DNA from: Aquimarina latercula DSM 2041
GTDB lineage: Bacteria > Bacteroidota > Bacteroidia > Flavobacteriales > Flavobacteriaceae
DNA length: 64,000 bases
Direction of reading: 5' to 3'
Assembly: GCF_000430645.1 (NCBI RefSeq)
Contig: NZ_AUMK01000003.1
Span: forward strand, 372,001 to 436,000
Position numbers and translations under genes: made by a program. This document shows, piece by piece, positions 51,912-59,677 of the stretch; the first letter of the stretch is position 1, and every line of letters begins with the position of its first letter. A model generated the notes under the pieces. The model was not told the origin of the DNA and ran no database searches. It saw only the letters and a program-made list of their open reading frames with translations.

Positions 51912-53507
51912 ATGACAGCACAAGAAGCATTTAAACATTTAAATCCTCAAAAATGGGCAAAAGTATCAGCTATTGAACGATTGGCATTGTTAGAGCAAGT
52001 TCAAAATAATTTAAAGCAATATGCCGAAGAGCTTGGTAAAGTTGATGCCGAAATGAAAAACAACTTAATAGGTGAAAGCATAACCTCTGTTGCAGAAGGA
52101 ATGGGAACTACGGTGATGCCAATGGCAGGAACATTAATGGGAATTCAGCATTTATACGAATCGCTTATAAAAGGAGAGATGCCTAAACCTTTACATACAG
52201 AAAAAGTAAATGGTAATTTATATGAAATCCAAGTATTCCCAATACATTCTAAAGATAAGCTAGCCTCTGGAAAACAACGCGGATTTATTCACGTTGAAGG
52301 CGAGCCTAAACAAATAAACCCAATGGATAAACCATCTGGTGTTATTGCTGTTTCTGGTGCTGGTAATTATAGTTCATCTATCGAAATGGCTATGGCCTTG
52401 TTTTTAGAGAATAAAGTAACACTTCATAAACCACATCAACTTAATGAAGCAACAGATGTAATTTGGGAAAAGATTTTTCAACCATTAATAGATATTAATG
52501 CTGTAGCTTTTTGTAGGGCAGACCAAGGACGTGAAATGTCTACATTAAAAGGTTTGCATTCTATATATTTTACAGGTTCAACAGGAGTAGCACACGCTAT
52601 TCAAAATCAAGCAAATGCACCATTGGTATCAGAATGTGGAGGAAACAATCCGTGTATCATCGTTCCTGGGAAATGGACAGAAAAAGACCTTAAACGTCAA
52701 GCAATTCAATTAGCTTCTGTTGGTAAACTAAATGGAGGAGCAGTATGTGGAAGACCACAAACAATAATCACTTCTAAAAACTGGGAGCAACGTGAGCTGT
52801 TTTTAAATGAATTACGAAAAGCTATTGCTGAAGAAACTTTTGCTTGTAGCTCACATTATCCAGGAGTTGATAAAACCAAAGAAGAATTTTTAAAAAATCA
52901 ACCAACTGCAGAAGTTTTAAAACCTGAAAACGGAAAGCACAATAAAAGTGATTTTGTGTTGATTCCTAATATTTCAGAAGAAGATTTTGCTGTTACCAAC
53001 GAAGCTTTTTGCCAAGTTTATAGTGAAATTCCGTTGGATGTTTCAACCAATACAAACGAGTTTTTAGCCAAAGCAACAGACTTCTGTAATAACAAACTAT
53101 TAGGTTCTTTAGGTTGTATGATTTTAATCGATAATGACACCACGGAAGCTAACGAACCAAGGTTAAATCAGGCTATTAGAGAATTAAATTATGGAGGAAT
53201 TGCAGTAAACGATGTGCCTCCAAATATTTGGTTAAACCCTTATTTAACTTGGGGAGGCTGTGGAGAAACTACAGAAAACTTTGTGTCTGGTGTTGGTAAT
53301 TTTGGAAACGCTTTAAACTTTGAAAACATCAAAAAATCGGTCATTAAAAATGATTTTAAATCAACAAGTTTTGAGCTAACCAACAGAAAACGTGTAGAGC
53401 ATTTATTAGAAAACGTATCATACTATTCTATAGACCAAAGTTGGGGGCATTTTGCTAAGCTTGCAGGACAAATGACAATAGACAGTTTTAAAGGAAAAGA
53501 TTTTTAA
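51912..53507 (+). CDS. Aldehyde dehydrogenase family protein
   Basis: A 531-residue NAD(P)-dependent dehydrogenase. The cofactor-binding SIYFTGSTGVA, general-base Glu241 in VSECGGNNPC and nucleophile Cys279 in NGGAVCGRPQ are present, so it should be active. The sequence is divergent from classical ALDHs (ECGG in place of ELGG). It would oxidise an aldehyde to the acid. The SDR gene that starts 10 bases later makes an alcohol/aldehyde/acid sequence plausible for this operon. Confidence 0.85.
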   Translation: MTAQEAFKHLNPQKWAKVSAIERLALLEQVQNNLKQYAEELGKVDAEMKNNLIGESITSVAEGMGTTVMPMAGTLMGIQHLYESLIKGEMPKPLHTEKVNGNLYEIQVFPIHSKDKLASGKQRGFIHVEGEPKQINPMDKPSGVIAVSGAGNYSSSIEMAMALFLENKVTLHKPHQLNEATDVIWEKIFQPLIDINAVAFCRADQGREMSTLKGLHSIYFTGSTGVAHAIQNQANAPLVSECGGNNPCIIVPGKWTEKDLKRQAIQLASVGKLNGGAVCGRPQTIITSKNWEQRELFLNELRKAIAEETFACSSHYPGVDKTKEEFLKNQPTAEVLKPENGKHNKSDFVLIPNISEEDFAVTNEAFCQVYSEIPLDVSTNTNEFLAKATDFCNNKLLGSLGCMILIDNDTTEANEPRLNQAIRELNYGGIAVNDVPPNIWLNPYLTWGGCGETTENFVSGVGNFGNALNFENIKKSVIKNDFKSTSFELTNRKRVEHLLENVSYYSIDQSWGHFAKLAGQMTIDSFKGKDF

Positions 53508-53517
53508 AAAAATAATT

Positions 53518-54480
53518 ATGGCAAACAAAAATGTAATCTGGTGTGATGAAAAGACACTATCAAAAGACTTAAGAGGAAAAACTTATATCGTAACGGGTGC
53601 CAATTCCGGAGTTGGATTTGAAACAGCAAAACAATTGGTGAAACAAGGAGCTCATGTAGTTATGGCTTGCAGAAGAACTAATGCAGGAGAAGTAGCGCGT
53701 GAAAATTTTAAAGACTTAAAAGGCACTAGCGAGGTCATGAAGTGTGATTTAGGAGATTTACAATCTGTACGTTCCTTTGTAACGGAATTTTTGAATAAAC
53801 ATGACAAATTAGATGGTTTAGATTGTAATGCAGGATTGGTGGTAATGGGTAATCAAGCTAAATACACAAAAGACGATTTAGAGGAAACGATTGGGGTGAG
53901 TTATTTTGCTCATTTTTTACTCACAGAACTACTTTTAGACGTACTGGAAAGTACAGAAGGTTCAAGAATGGTTATTCTTTCTTCAGTGGTTCATGCGAAT
54001 AGTCCTAAAAAAAGGTATAAAATAAATTTTGAAGATATAAACTGGAAAGATAGAAAATACAGTGCTTTTGATGCTTATGGTGAAGCTAAAGTTGCCAGTG
54101 TTTTATATGCAATGGAATTGGCTGAAAGATTAAAAGACACTAGTGTTACTACATATTCTGTGCATCCAGGTTGGGCGCGTTCTAATTTTGGAAAAGAAGG
54201 ACCTTGGCTAATGACCACGTTAATAAAAATCACACAACCTTTTTTAAAGTCTATGACCAACAGTAATTGGGAGTCGGCACAAACGTCACTACACTGTTTA
54301 ATATCAGATGATGCACCAAGGCATTCAGGTAAATATTTTAGCCAACATAGTACGTTATACAACGATAAAGAATGCAAAAAAGGAGGTTGGCCAATGGAAA
54401 CACCAAATCCTAATGCCAAAGACATGAACCAAGCTAAAAAATTAGTAGAAATGAGTAGAGCGCTAGTTAATTTAAACTAA
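53518..54480 (+). CDS. Short-chain dehydrogenase (paralogue of the gene at 46713)
   Basis: A 320-residue SDR with VTGANSGVGFET, CNAGLVVMG, LSSVVHANSPK and YGEAK. Throughout its length it parallels the product of the gene at 46713 (both begin with xxxxxIWCDxxTLSK and end in the same GGWPMxxPNP segment), so the two arose by duplication. It is coupled to the aldehyde dehydrogenase gene upstream and to the DUF4345 gene downstream. Confidence 0.88.
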   Translation: MANKNVIWCDEKTLSKDLRGKTYIVTGANSGVGFETAKQLVKQGAHVVMACRRTNAGEVARENFKDLKGTSEVMKCDLGDLQSVRSFVTEFLNKHDKLDGLDCNAGLVVMGNQAKYTKDDLEETIGVSYFAHFLLTELLLDVLESTEGSRMVILSSVVHANSPKKRYKINFEDINWKDRKYSAFDAYGEAKVASVLYAMELAERLKDTSVTTYSVHPGWARSNFGKEGPWLMTTLIKITQPFLKSMTNSNWESAQTSLHCLISDDAPRHSGKYFSQHSTLYNDKECKKGGWPMETPNPNAKDMNQAKKLVEMSRALVNLN

Positions 54481-54489
54481 ACTATAAGC

Positions 54490-54897
54490 ATGTTAGCATT
54501 TAGAATTATAGTAGCACTACTTGGACTTATTGCTATTTTTACAGGAGTTAATGACCTTTGGAATGGAGCAAATGTTCCAGGTGATTTTGGAAAACATTTA
54601 GGAGAAAGTGTAAAAGACCCAACACTAAATTTTACCATACGATTTTTAGGGGCTATTTGGATGGGTTTTGGAGCACTACTAATTTTATTTATTACCGATA
54701 TTAAAAGATATGACTATGCAATCATTTTGGCGTTTACTATTATCATAATTGGGGGCATTGGAAGATTTATATCTACAAAGCAATTCGGTATAGAAAAAGG
54801 AAGTGAAATAATGTCTTACGCCATTATGAGTGTTGAATTGTTATTAACCCCCGTATTATTAATCTGGTATTGGGTATCAATTAGAAATATAATTTAA
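54490..54897 (+). CDS. DUF4345-family membrane protein
   Basis: A 135-residue protein with four hydrophobic segments: RIIVALLGLIAIFTGVNDLW, FTIRFLGAIWMGFGALLILFI, DYAIILAFTIIIIGGIGRFIS and ELLLTPVLLIWYWVSI. The first-helix pattern and length fit DUF4345. Such small proteins often accompany oxidoreductase genes, with no known role. It starts nine bases after the SDR gene. Confidence 0.72.
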   Translation: MLAFRIIVALLGLIAIFTGVNDLWNGANVPGDFGKHLGESVKDPTLNFTIRFLGAIWMGFGALLILFITDIKRYDYAIILAFTIIIIGGIGRFISTKQFGIEKGSEIMSYAIMSVELLLTPVLLIWYWVSIRNII

Positions 54898-54908
54898 AAG
54901 AAAATAAA

Positions 54909-55166
54909 ATGAACAAAACAATTTTAATTACAGGATGCAGTACAGGTATTGGCCGTATGACTGCAAAATATTTTCAAGAAAAAGGATGGAATGTTGTTGC
55001 TACGGTTCGTAGTAAACCAGAAGAGGATACAGAACTTAATGCGTGAGACAATGTATTGGTAATCAATTTAGATGTGACCGAGGATGCAGAACAAATTATT
55101 ACCGCAAGTAAGCAATTAAATGATGATGACTATATGGCACTAATAAAACAAAATATGGGATTGTAA
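54909..55166 (+). pseudogene. Decayed short-chain dehydrogenase gene
   Basis: The first 45 codons are a classical SDR start (KTILITGCSTGIGRMTAKYFQEKGWNVVATVRSKPEED), then an in-frame TGA (55044-55046). The same frame continues with DNVLVINLDVTED, jumps directly to DDDYMALIKQNMGL and stops. Compared with the paralogue from 47697, about 190 codons in the middle are missing, including the active site. It is a deleted, interrupted copy at the end of the ALDH-SDR operon. Confidence 0.85.
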
Positions 55167-55181
55167 TAAACTTATAAATAG

Positions 55182-55227
55182 TAATAAAAGCAAAACGTAG
55201 AATTCTAAGTTTTGCTTTTATTATTTC
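55182..55227 (+). terminator. Terminator after the dehydrogenase operon
   Basis: Perfect 15-bp arms TAATAAAAGCAAAAC and GTTTTGCTTTTATTA around a 12-base loop, followed by TTTC. Confidence 0.75.
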
Positions 55228-55257
55228 AACACTATAAAATTTCAATATCTTTAACAA

Positions 55258-55605
55258 ATGGATTTCGTACAACACTTACAATTTTGGGAAATAGATTATG
55301 GTGGATTTATATTAGTGAATCGTCCAGCACATTTAAAACAGAGTATTGAACGCTATCAAAATTCACCAGAGAAAGCAAAAGTTGAAGAAATAGAAAAGCA
55401 CACAAACGATAATAAAGCAGGTAATACCTTAGTTAAAATTTATCCTATTTTAATGTTGGTATCCATTTTCGCACTTATTTTTATTCCATCAACGTATTAT
55501 AAAGGAATGGCTATAGGTTTTACGTTCTTATTTATTTCAATTTACATAATCGATAATGGTTTTATTTCTCGTTCTGAAGCCGTTTTAAAGTTTCTTAAAT
55601 CATAA
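55258..55605 (+). CDS. Small membrane protein, unknown function
   Basis: A 115-residue protein with a soluble N-terminal half (DFVQHLQFWEIDYGGFILVNRPAHLKQSIERYQNSPEK) and two hydrophobic segments (IYPILMLVSIFALIFI and AIGFTFLFISIYIID). I recognise no family. Twelve bases separate it from the bestrophin gene on the same strand, so it may assist that channel. Confidence 0.6.
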   Translation: MDFVQHLQFWEIDYGGFILVNRPAHLKQSIERYQNSPEKAKVEEIEKHTNDNKAGNTLVKIYPILMLVSIFALIFIPSTYYKGMAIGFTFLFISIYIIDNGFISRSEAVLKFLKS

Positions 55606-55617
55606 ATTGGCAAACAA

Positions 55618-56652
55618 ATGATAGTTACTAAGGGAATACGTTTAAGCAGTATTATAAAATGGACAATTGGTCATATTATTTGGTTATCCATATTAATGGG
55701 AGGAATAGCAGCGCTTTATTATTTTAAACTAATTGACATAATTATTCCTTGGTTACCTGTATCGGTAATAGGTACTGCTGTAGCTTTTTATGTAGGTTTC
55801 AAAAACAATCAAGCTTACGATCGTATGTGGGAAGCTCGAAAAATTTGGGGAGGAATTGTAAACGATAGTCGAACTTGGGGAATGATGGTAGACGGGTTTG
55901 TTACCAATCTATTTTCAAGTGAAAAAGCATCTGGAAAAGAAATTCATGACATAAAACAGCGCTTAATTTACCGCCATATTGCTTGGTTATATGCACATCG
56001 TAGTCAATTGTTAGTGCCAACACCTTGGGAACATATTAGCCAAGGAGGACATACGGCGAAAACAGCAAGAATGTATCAAAAAAAATTCGGAGTTGGTTTG
56101 GTAGATGACGAAGTGACACGAATTGAACTAAAACAATTTTTACCTAAAGAAGAACACGATAGGTTAGTGGCAAATGTAAATACAGCAACACAAATTATTA
56201 ATGAACAATCAAGGGACTTAAAAGCATTACGTAAGCAAGGTACAATTGAAGATTTTAGGCATATGGAACTTGTAAATGTGCTTAAAACTTTTTATACTTT
56301 ACAAGGAAAAAATGAACGCATTAAGAAGTTTCCTTTACCACGTCAATATGCTAATTTGAGTCGTTATTTTGTAGGTATTTTTATTTTTCTATTGCCGTTT
56401 AGTATGATTCCAGAATTATTACAATTAGGAGATTGGGGTATTTGGTTAGCGGTTCCAATTACGGTATTAATAGGTTGGGTTTATGTAATGATGGAAGTTG
56501 TAGGGGATTATACGGAAAACCCTTTTCAAGGAATGGCCAATGATATTCCCATGTTATCGCTTTGCCGTATTATTGAGATTGACTTGCGAGAAATGTTGGG
56601 TGAAACTGATTTGCCACCAAATATTGAAGCAAAAAATGGTATTTTGATGTGA
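55618..56652 (+). CDS. Bestrophin-family ion channel (UPF0187)
   Basis: A 344-residue membrane protein with four main hydrophobic segments and family landmarks: FYVGFKNNQAYDRMWEARKIWGGIVNDSRTWG after the second segment, and MEVVGDYTENPFQGMANDIPMLSLCRIIEIDLREML near the end. Bacterial bestrophins form pentameric anion or cation channels in the inner membrane. The gene is complete and followed by 1.4 kb of non-coding DNA. Confidence 0.9.
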   Translation: MIVTKGIRLSSIIKWTIGHIIWLSILMGGIAALYYFKLIDIIIPWLPVSVIGTAVAFYVGFKNNQAYDRMWEARKIWGGIVNDSRTWGMMVDGFVTNLFSSEKASGKEIHDIKQRLIYRHIAWLYAHRSQLLVPTPWEHISQGGHTAKTARMYQKKFGVGLVDDEVTRIELKQFLPKEEHDRLVANVNTATQIINEQSRDLKALRKQGTIEDFRHMELVNVLKTFYTLQGKNERIKKFPLPRQYANLSRYFVGIFIFLLPFSMIPELLQLGDWGIWLAVPITVLIGWVYVMMEVVGDYTENPFQGMANDIPMLSLCRIIEIDLREMLGETDLPPNIEAKNGILM

Positions 56653-56933
56653 TTATATTATGTAAAATAGAATCTTAATTTTAAACTTGGCCTCATAAAA
56701 TTTTGGCTAAAACACGTGACAAAAGCAATGATCCAGTGGATGATTGTTTTTGGCGGCGGGACGGTGCGTCTGGATAATGATAGTACTATTGATTAAACAA
56801 AATGGTATAATCGCCAACACGCCAGCTCGCTCACAAAATCAAAAGTCTACTAGATATTCAATTTTATGCCGTCTAAAATATAGCGAATGAGCAGTTAATT
56901 GTTTCCAAAATTATATACAGCCTTGAATTTTTG

Positions 56934-56985
56934 TTTAGCTCACGAGTTAATATTTTATTGGAGTTCGTGAATCTCCTAAGTCGAT
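56934..56985 (+). repeat. Dispersed element, copy near the bestrophin gene
   Basis: TTTAGCTCACGAGTTAATAT leads to GGAGTTCGTGAATCTCCTAA and then TCGATTTC. The core GGAGTTCGTGAATCTCC is an imperfect hairpin. It matches 57569-57627 directly and 43311-43358 in reverse complement. Confidence 0.7.
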
Positions 56986-57568
56986 TTCTTTTGTATCAAG
57001 ACAAAAGATTACGCAGAATGATAGAATGCTAATTGGAACTAGAATTTAAGCAAGTGTATAGAAATTATCTCGTAGAGTAATTTTATACTCTTGCGGAAAC
57101 CTAACGAGAATCGTCTATTTTTTTTATTACGGATATTTTATCGAATACGAGAATTATAATTAAGAGCAAAAGGTTTAGCTTTTTTTGGTGTGGCCAAGCG
57201 ATGGCAAATTGTGTGTAGAGAAAAATAATGCATTAAGCATTTTTATTTACAAAGCAATAAAGCGGTTGGCAGCCCAGCAGCATCAGCTCGCTAATAATTA
57301 TAAAGATTCTCAATCTTTGTAATTATTCCGTACATAACGGCAAATTATAGTTACAAATGTCAAACGTGAGGTTTAATCATAAACGCCTTAAAATAGTTTT
57401 AATGACCCAAGTAGCTACGATTACTATGAAATAGAATTATCCTGGGATATTTTACACGAGTTTTTATAATTGATCATAAAATCAATTTTAAATATCTGCG
57501 GGATGATACAGCTGGGGACATTATAGCTACGAATGAGCTAAACATTTCGCAAATTGGCTTTTACATAA

Positions 57569-57627
57569 TTACTCACAGGTTTATATTGTTTTTAGAGGAT
57601 TTCGTGAATCTCCTAAAATCGATTTGT
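57569..57627 (+). repeat. Dispersed element, second copy
   Basis: ATTACTCACAGGTTTATATT leads to AGAGGATTTCGTGAATCTCC and then TAAAATCGATTTG. It has the same order of blocks as 56934-56985. Confidence 0.7.
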
Positions 57628-57818
57628 CTAACGATATAAAACACTGGCGTGTTGTTATATCTGCAATCATGTAAAATGCAAGCATCCGTCAATTTGCTAC
57701 AATACACATTTGTATCATAATGTACTTGCATGGCGCCTGTCCTGAGCTTGTCGAAGGGTCACTTTGCTTTGGCTAAAGCAAAGTTTTCTTGTACTACAGA
57801 CTCTTTAAAAGTTTTCTA

Positions 57819-57930
57819 ACTAAAAGTTTCTTTAAAAAAAGGTAATGGAACACTTATTATACGAACCGACGTGGTCCCTGAGCTTTTCGAATGGGTAGGA
57901 AGGAAGTATAATGTGTGTGGAATGGGACTA
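57819..57930 (+). repeat. Dispersed repeat, third copy of the ParDE-flanking element
   Basis: CTAAAAGTTTCTTTAAAAAA starts the copy, GGTAATGGAACACTTATTAT and CGACGT follow, and GGAAGTATAATGTGTGTGG with AATGGGA ends it. An insert CCTGAGCTTTTCGAATGGG sits in the middle. Confidence 0.7.
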
Positions 57931-58049
57931 TTTCTTAATTTATTATCGTATACTAAATATTTAAACAGTAATACTTATCTGGGTTATAAACATAACTTCA
58001 AGATTCAATATAAATATAGAGGATGTTTTTATCCTTTATAAAAAAGAAG

Positions 58050-58074
58050 TATATTTGTACTCTAAATTAGAGTA
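58050..58074 (+). promoter_or_regulatory. Promoter and operator of the NO-stress operon
   Basis: A -7 box TATATTTG (58050-58057) is followed directly by the palindrome TACTCTAA-A-TTAGAGTA (58058-58074) and, after one base, the Rrf2 ATG. A repressor bound here would sit on the transcription start, as expected for autoregulation. Confidence 0.75.
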
Positions 58075-58075
58075 T

Positions 58076-58507
58076 ATGTTTTCAAAATCTTGTGAATATG
58101 GTCTTAGAGCAGTTATTTTTATTGCTCAACAAAGTTCCCTTAATAATAAAGTGGGTATGACTACCATTTCAGAACAGATAAATTCCCCACAAGCATTTAC
58201 AGCCAAGATCTTACAACAACTTACACGTAATAATATTGTAAAATCTGTAAAAGGCCCCTATGGAGGCTTTACTATAGAAGAGCATATGATGGATACTAAA
58301 TTAAGTCAAATAGTAAGTGTTCTTGATGGTGAATCGATATACAAAGGCTGTGGATTAGGGTTAAAGCAATGTGATGCTAATTCTCCTTGTCCATTACATT
58401 TCAAGTTTATAGAAATTAGAGATAATTTAAAAAATATGTTGGAAAGCACCTCTTTAAAATCTGTAATTAATGATATGAGTTTTGATACTTTGATTTTAAA
58501 AAGATAA
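58076..58507 (+). CDS. Rrf2-family (NsrR/IscR-like) iron-sulfur repressor
   Basis: A 143-residue regulator beginning MFSKSCEYGLRAVIFIAQ, the standard Rrf2 start; a TTG seven codons upstream would lie inside the promoter and is rejected. The winged HTH contains FTAKILQQLTRNNIVKSVKGPYGGF. Three cysteines, Cys92, Cys99 and Cys105, fit the cluster-binding loop of NsrR/IscR-type proteins, with spacing C-x6-C-x5-C. It heads a nitric-oxide operon, so NO sensing through the cluster is the likely role. Confidence 0.88.
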   Translation: MFSKSCEYGLRAVIFIAQQSSLNNKVGMTTISEQINSPQAFTAKILQQLTRNNIVKSVKGPYGGFTIEEHMMDTKLSQIVSVLDGESIYKGCGLGLKQCDANSPCPLHFKFIEIRDNLKNMLESTSLKSVINDMSFDTLILKR

Positions 58508-58549
58508 AAATTTAATATATAAAAGGATAAAAAGATCCTTTAATCTTTT

Positions 58550-58993
58550 ATGAAAATAAATAAATATATAATAGTATTAACTTTTGTTTGGATAGGCTTT
58601 GTTTGTGCTATAAGTTTTATGGAAGCATGGGTGAAATTTCAAGCACCTGGTATAACGACATCGTTGGGATTAAGCGTAGGGCAGGTAGTATTTAGAGCAC
58701 TCAATAGAGTGGAAGTTTTTTTTTCTTTTCAAATAATAGTGCTAAACATTTTATACAAAAAAAATAGGTTGCGATTTATTAAAGATTTCATTTTTATTCC
58801 TGTAATAATTCTTGTAATCCAAACACTATGGTTATTACCAGCATTACATATAAGAGCGAACATAATCATAACAGGTAACAATCTACCTGAGAGTAATCTC
58901 CATTTTTGGTATGTAATACTAGAGCTCATTAAAGTAGTTTTTCTATTTGCTTATGGGATAAAAAGTTTGGTGAAAATTGATGTAAAGAAATAG
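58550..58993 (+). CDS. Four-helix membrane protein of the NO operon
   Basis: A 147-residue protein with four hydrophobic segments (IIVLTFVWIGFVCAISFMEAW, a middle pair, and FWYVILELIKVVFLFAYGI). WIGFVCAISFMEAWVKFQAPG and the ALHIRA segment contain polar residues that could bind haem or metal. I do not recognise the family. Position between the regulator and 2Fe-2S genes, with only 42 and 3 bases around it, indicates a part in NO defence or electron supply. Confidence 0.65.
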   Translation: MKINKYIIVLTFVWIGFVCAISFMEAWVKFQAPGITTSLGLSVGQVVFRALNRVEVFFSFQIIVLNILYKKNRLRFIKDFIFIPVIILVIQTLWLLPALHIRANIIITGNNLPESNLHFWYVILELIKVVFLFAYGIKSLVKIDVKK

Positions 58994-58996
58994 TGT

Positions 58997-59317
58997 ATGA
59001 ATAATAAACTAAAAGTGACCATAATAGATATAGTTAACAAAATTCATGAAATCAATTTTAAACGCTTTGAATACCCAAATCTAATGGAGTTAATTATAGA
59101 TAATTATTACGAAGAGATTGGTGATTGTGGAGGTAGAGCAATGTGTAGAACATGTTATGTAAAACTTATAGGGAATTACAATTTAGATATAGGTGATACA
59201 CTAGGTATCAAATTTATTAACCCTCCAAAAACTCTGGAATTCTTATTTGCTTGTCAAATAATAGTAGATGAAAATATTAATAATATGACTTTTAAAATAT
59301 TAAATGATAATGAATAA
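58997..59317 (+). CDS. 2Fe-2S ferredoxin-like protein
   Basis: A 106-residue protein of adrenodoxin/plant ferredoxin type. The four cluster ligands are Cys44, Cys50, Cys53 and Cys86 (C-x5-C-x2-C...C in GDCGGRAMCRTC and FACQ). It would carry electrons in the cytoplasm. It overlaps the cupin gene by 14 bases. In this operon it may serve the truncated haemoglobin or reductive repair after NO damage. Confidence 0.82.
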   Translation: MNNKLKVTIIDIVNKIHEINFKRFEYPNLMELIIDNYYEEIGDCGGRAMCRTCYVKLIGNYNLDIGDTLGIKFINPPKTLEFLFACQIIVDENINNMTFKILNDNE

Positions 59318-59657
59318 AAATATGAAAACAGCTTCACTAACAGAAAGTTTGATTTATAACGAAGACAAACCTGCAATAACAGTTTTACTAAAAACAGCAA
59401 ATACAAAAGAAATTAGAATTGTGATGAAAAAAGGACAAGTAATGAAAGAACATAGAGCCCCTTTTCCGATAGTTGTTGAAATCTTTGAAGGCGTTTTAAA
59501 TTTTGGTGTAAAAGGAGAAGCACAATTATTAAAAAAAGGAAACTTAATAGCATTGGAAGCTAATATTCCTCATGATTTAACCAGTATTGAAGATTGCATT
59601 ATACGGCTTTCAGTTTCGACAGCAGATAGCGTACAAAGGGTTCAAAATTTAGCTTAA
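59304..59657 (+). CDS. Small cupin-domain protein of the NO operon
   Basis: A 117-residue single cupin. MKKGQVMKEHRAPFPIVVEIFEGVLNFGVKGEAQLLKKGNLIALEANIPHDLTS shows the two cupin motifs; metal ligands would be His in EHRAP and Glu/His in the second part. Starts at the first, second or third ATG are all possible, and the first overlaps the ferredoxin gene. Such small cupins are frequent in flavobacterial denitrification and NO loci; the reaction is unknown. Confidence 0.8.
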   Translation: MIMNKNMKTASLTESLIYNEDKPAITVLLKTANTKEIRIVMKKGQVMKEHRAPFPIVVEIFEGVLNFGVKGEAQLLKKGNLIALEANIPHDLTSIEDCIIRLSVSTADSVQRVQNLA

Positions 59658-59677
59658 TTAAAAAAAGTAACAATAAA

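Larger units (their letters stand above)
56653..58049. repeat. 1.4-kb non-coding region of degenerate dispersed repeats
   Basis: No frame longer than a few dozen codons is convincing. Two direct copies of a GTTCGTGAATCTCC-type element (56934-56985 and 57569-57627), a TCGAAGGGTCACTTT segment (57741-57766) and a full CTAAAAGTTTC...GGAATGGG element (57819-57930) match segments around the ParDE module 13 kb away. The bases between are unexplained. Confidence 0.7.

Noticed and set aside
56653..58049. Integron-like attC array
   Set aside because: No integrase gene and no paired R-box consensus with cassette genes are present; the repeats match the ParDE region instead.
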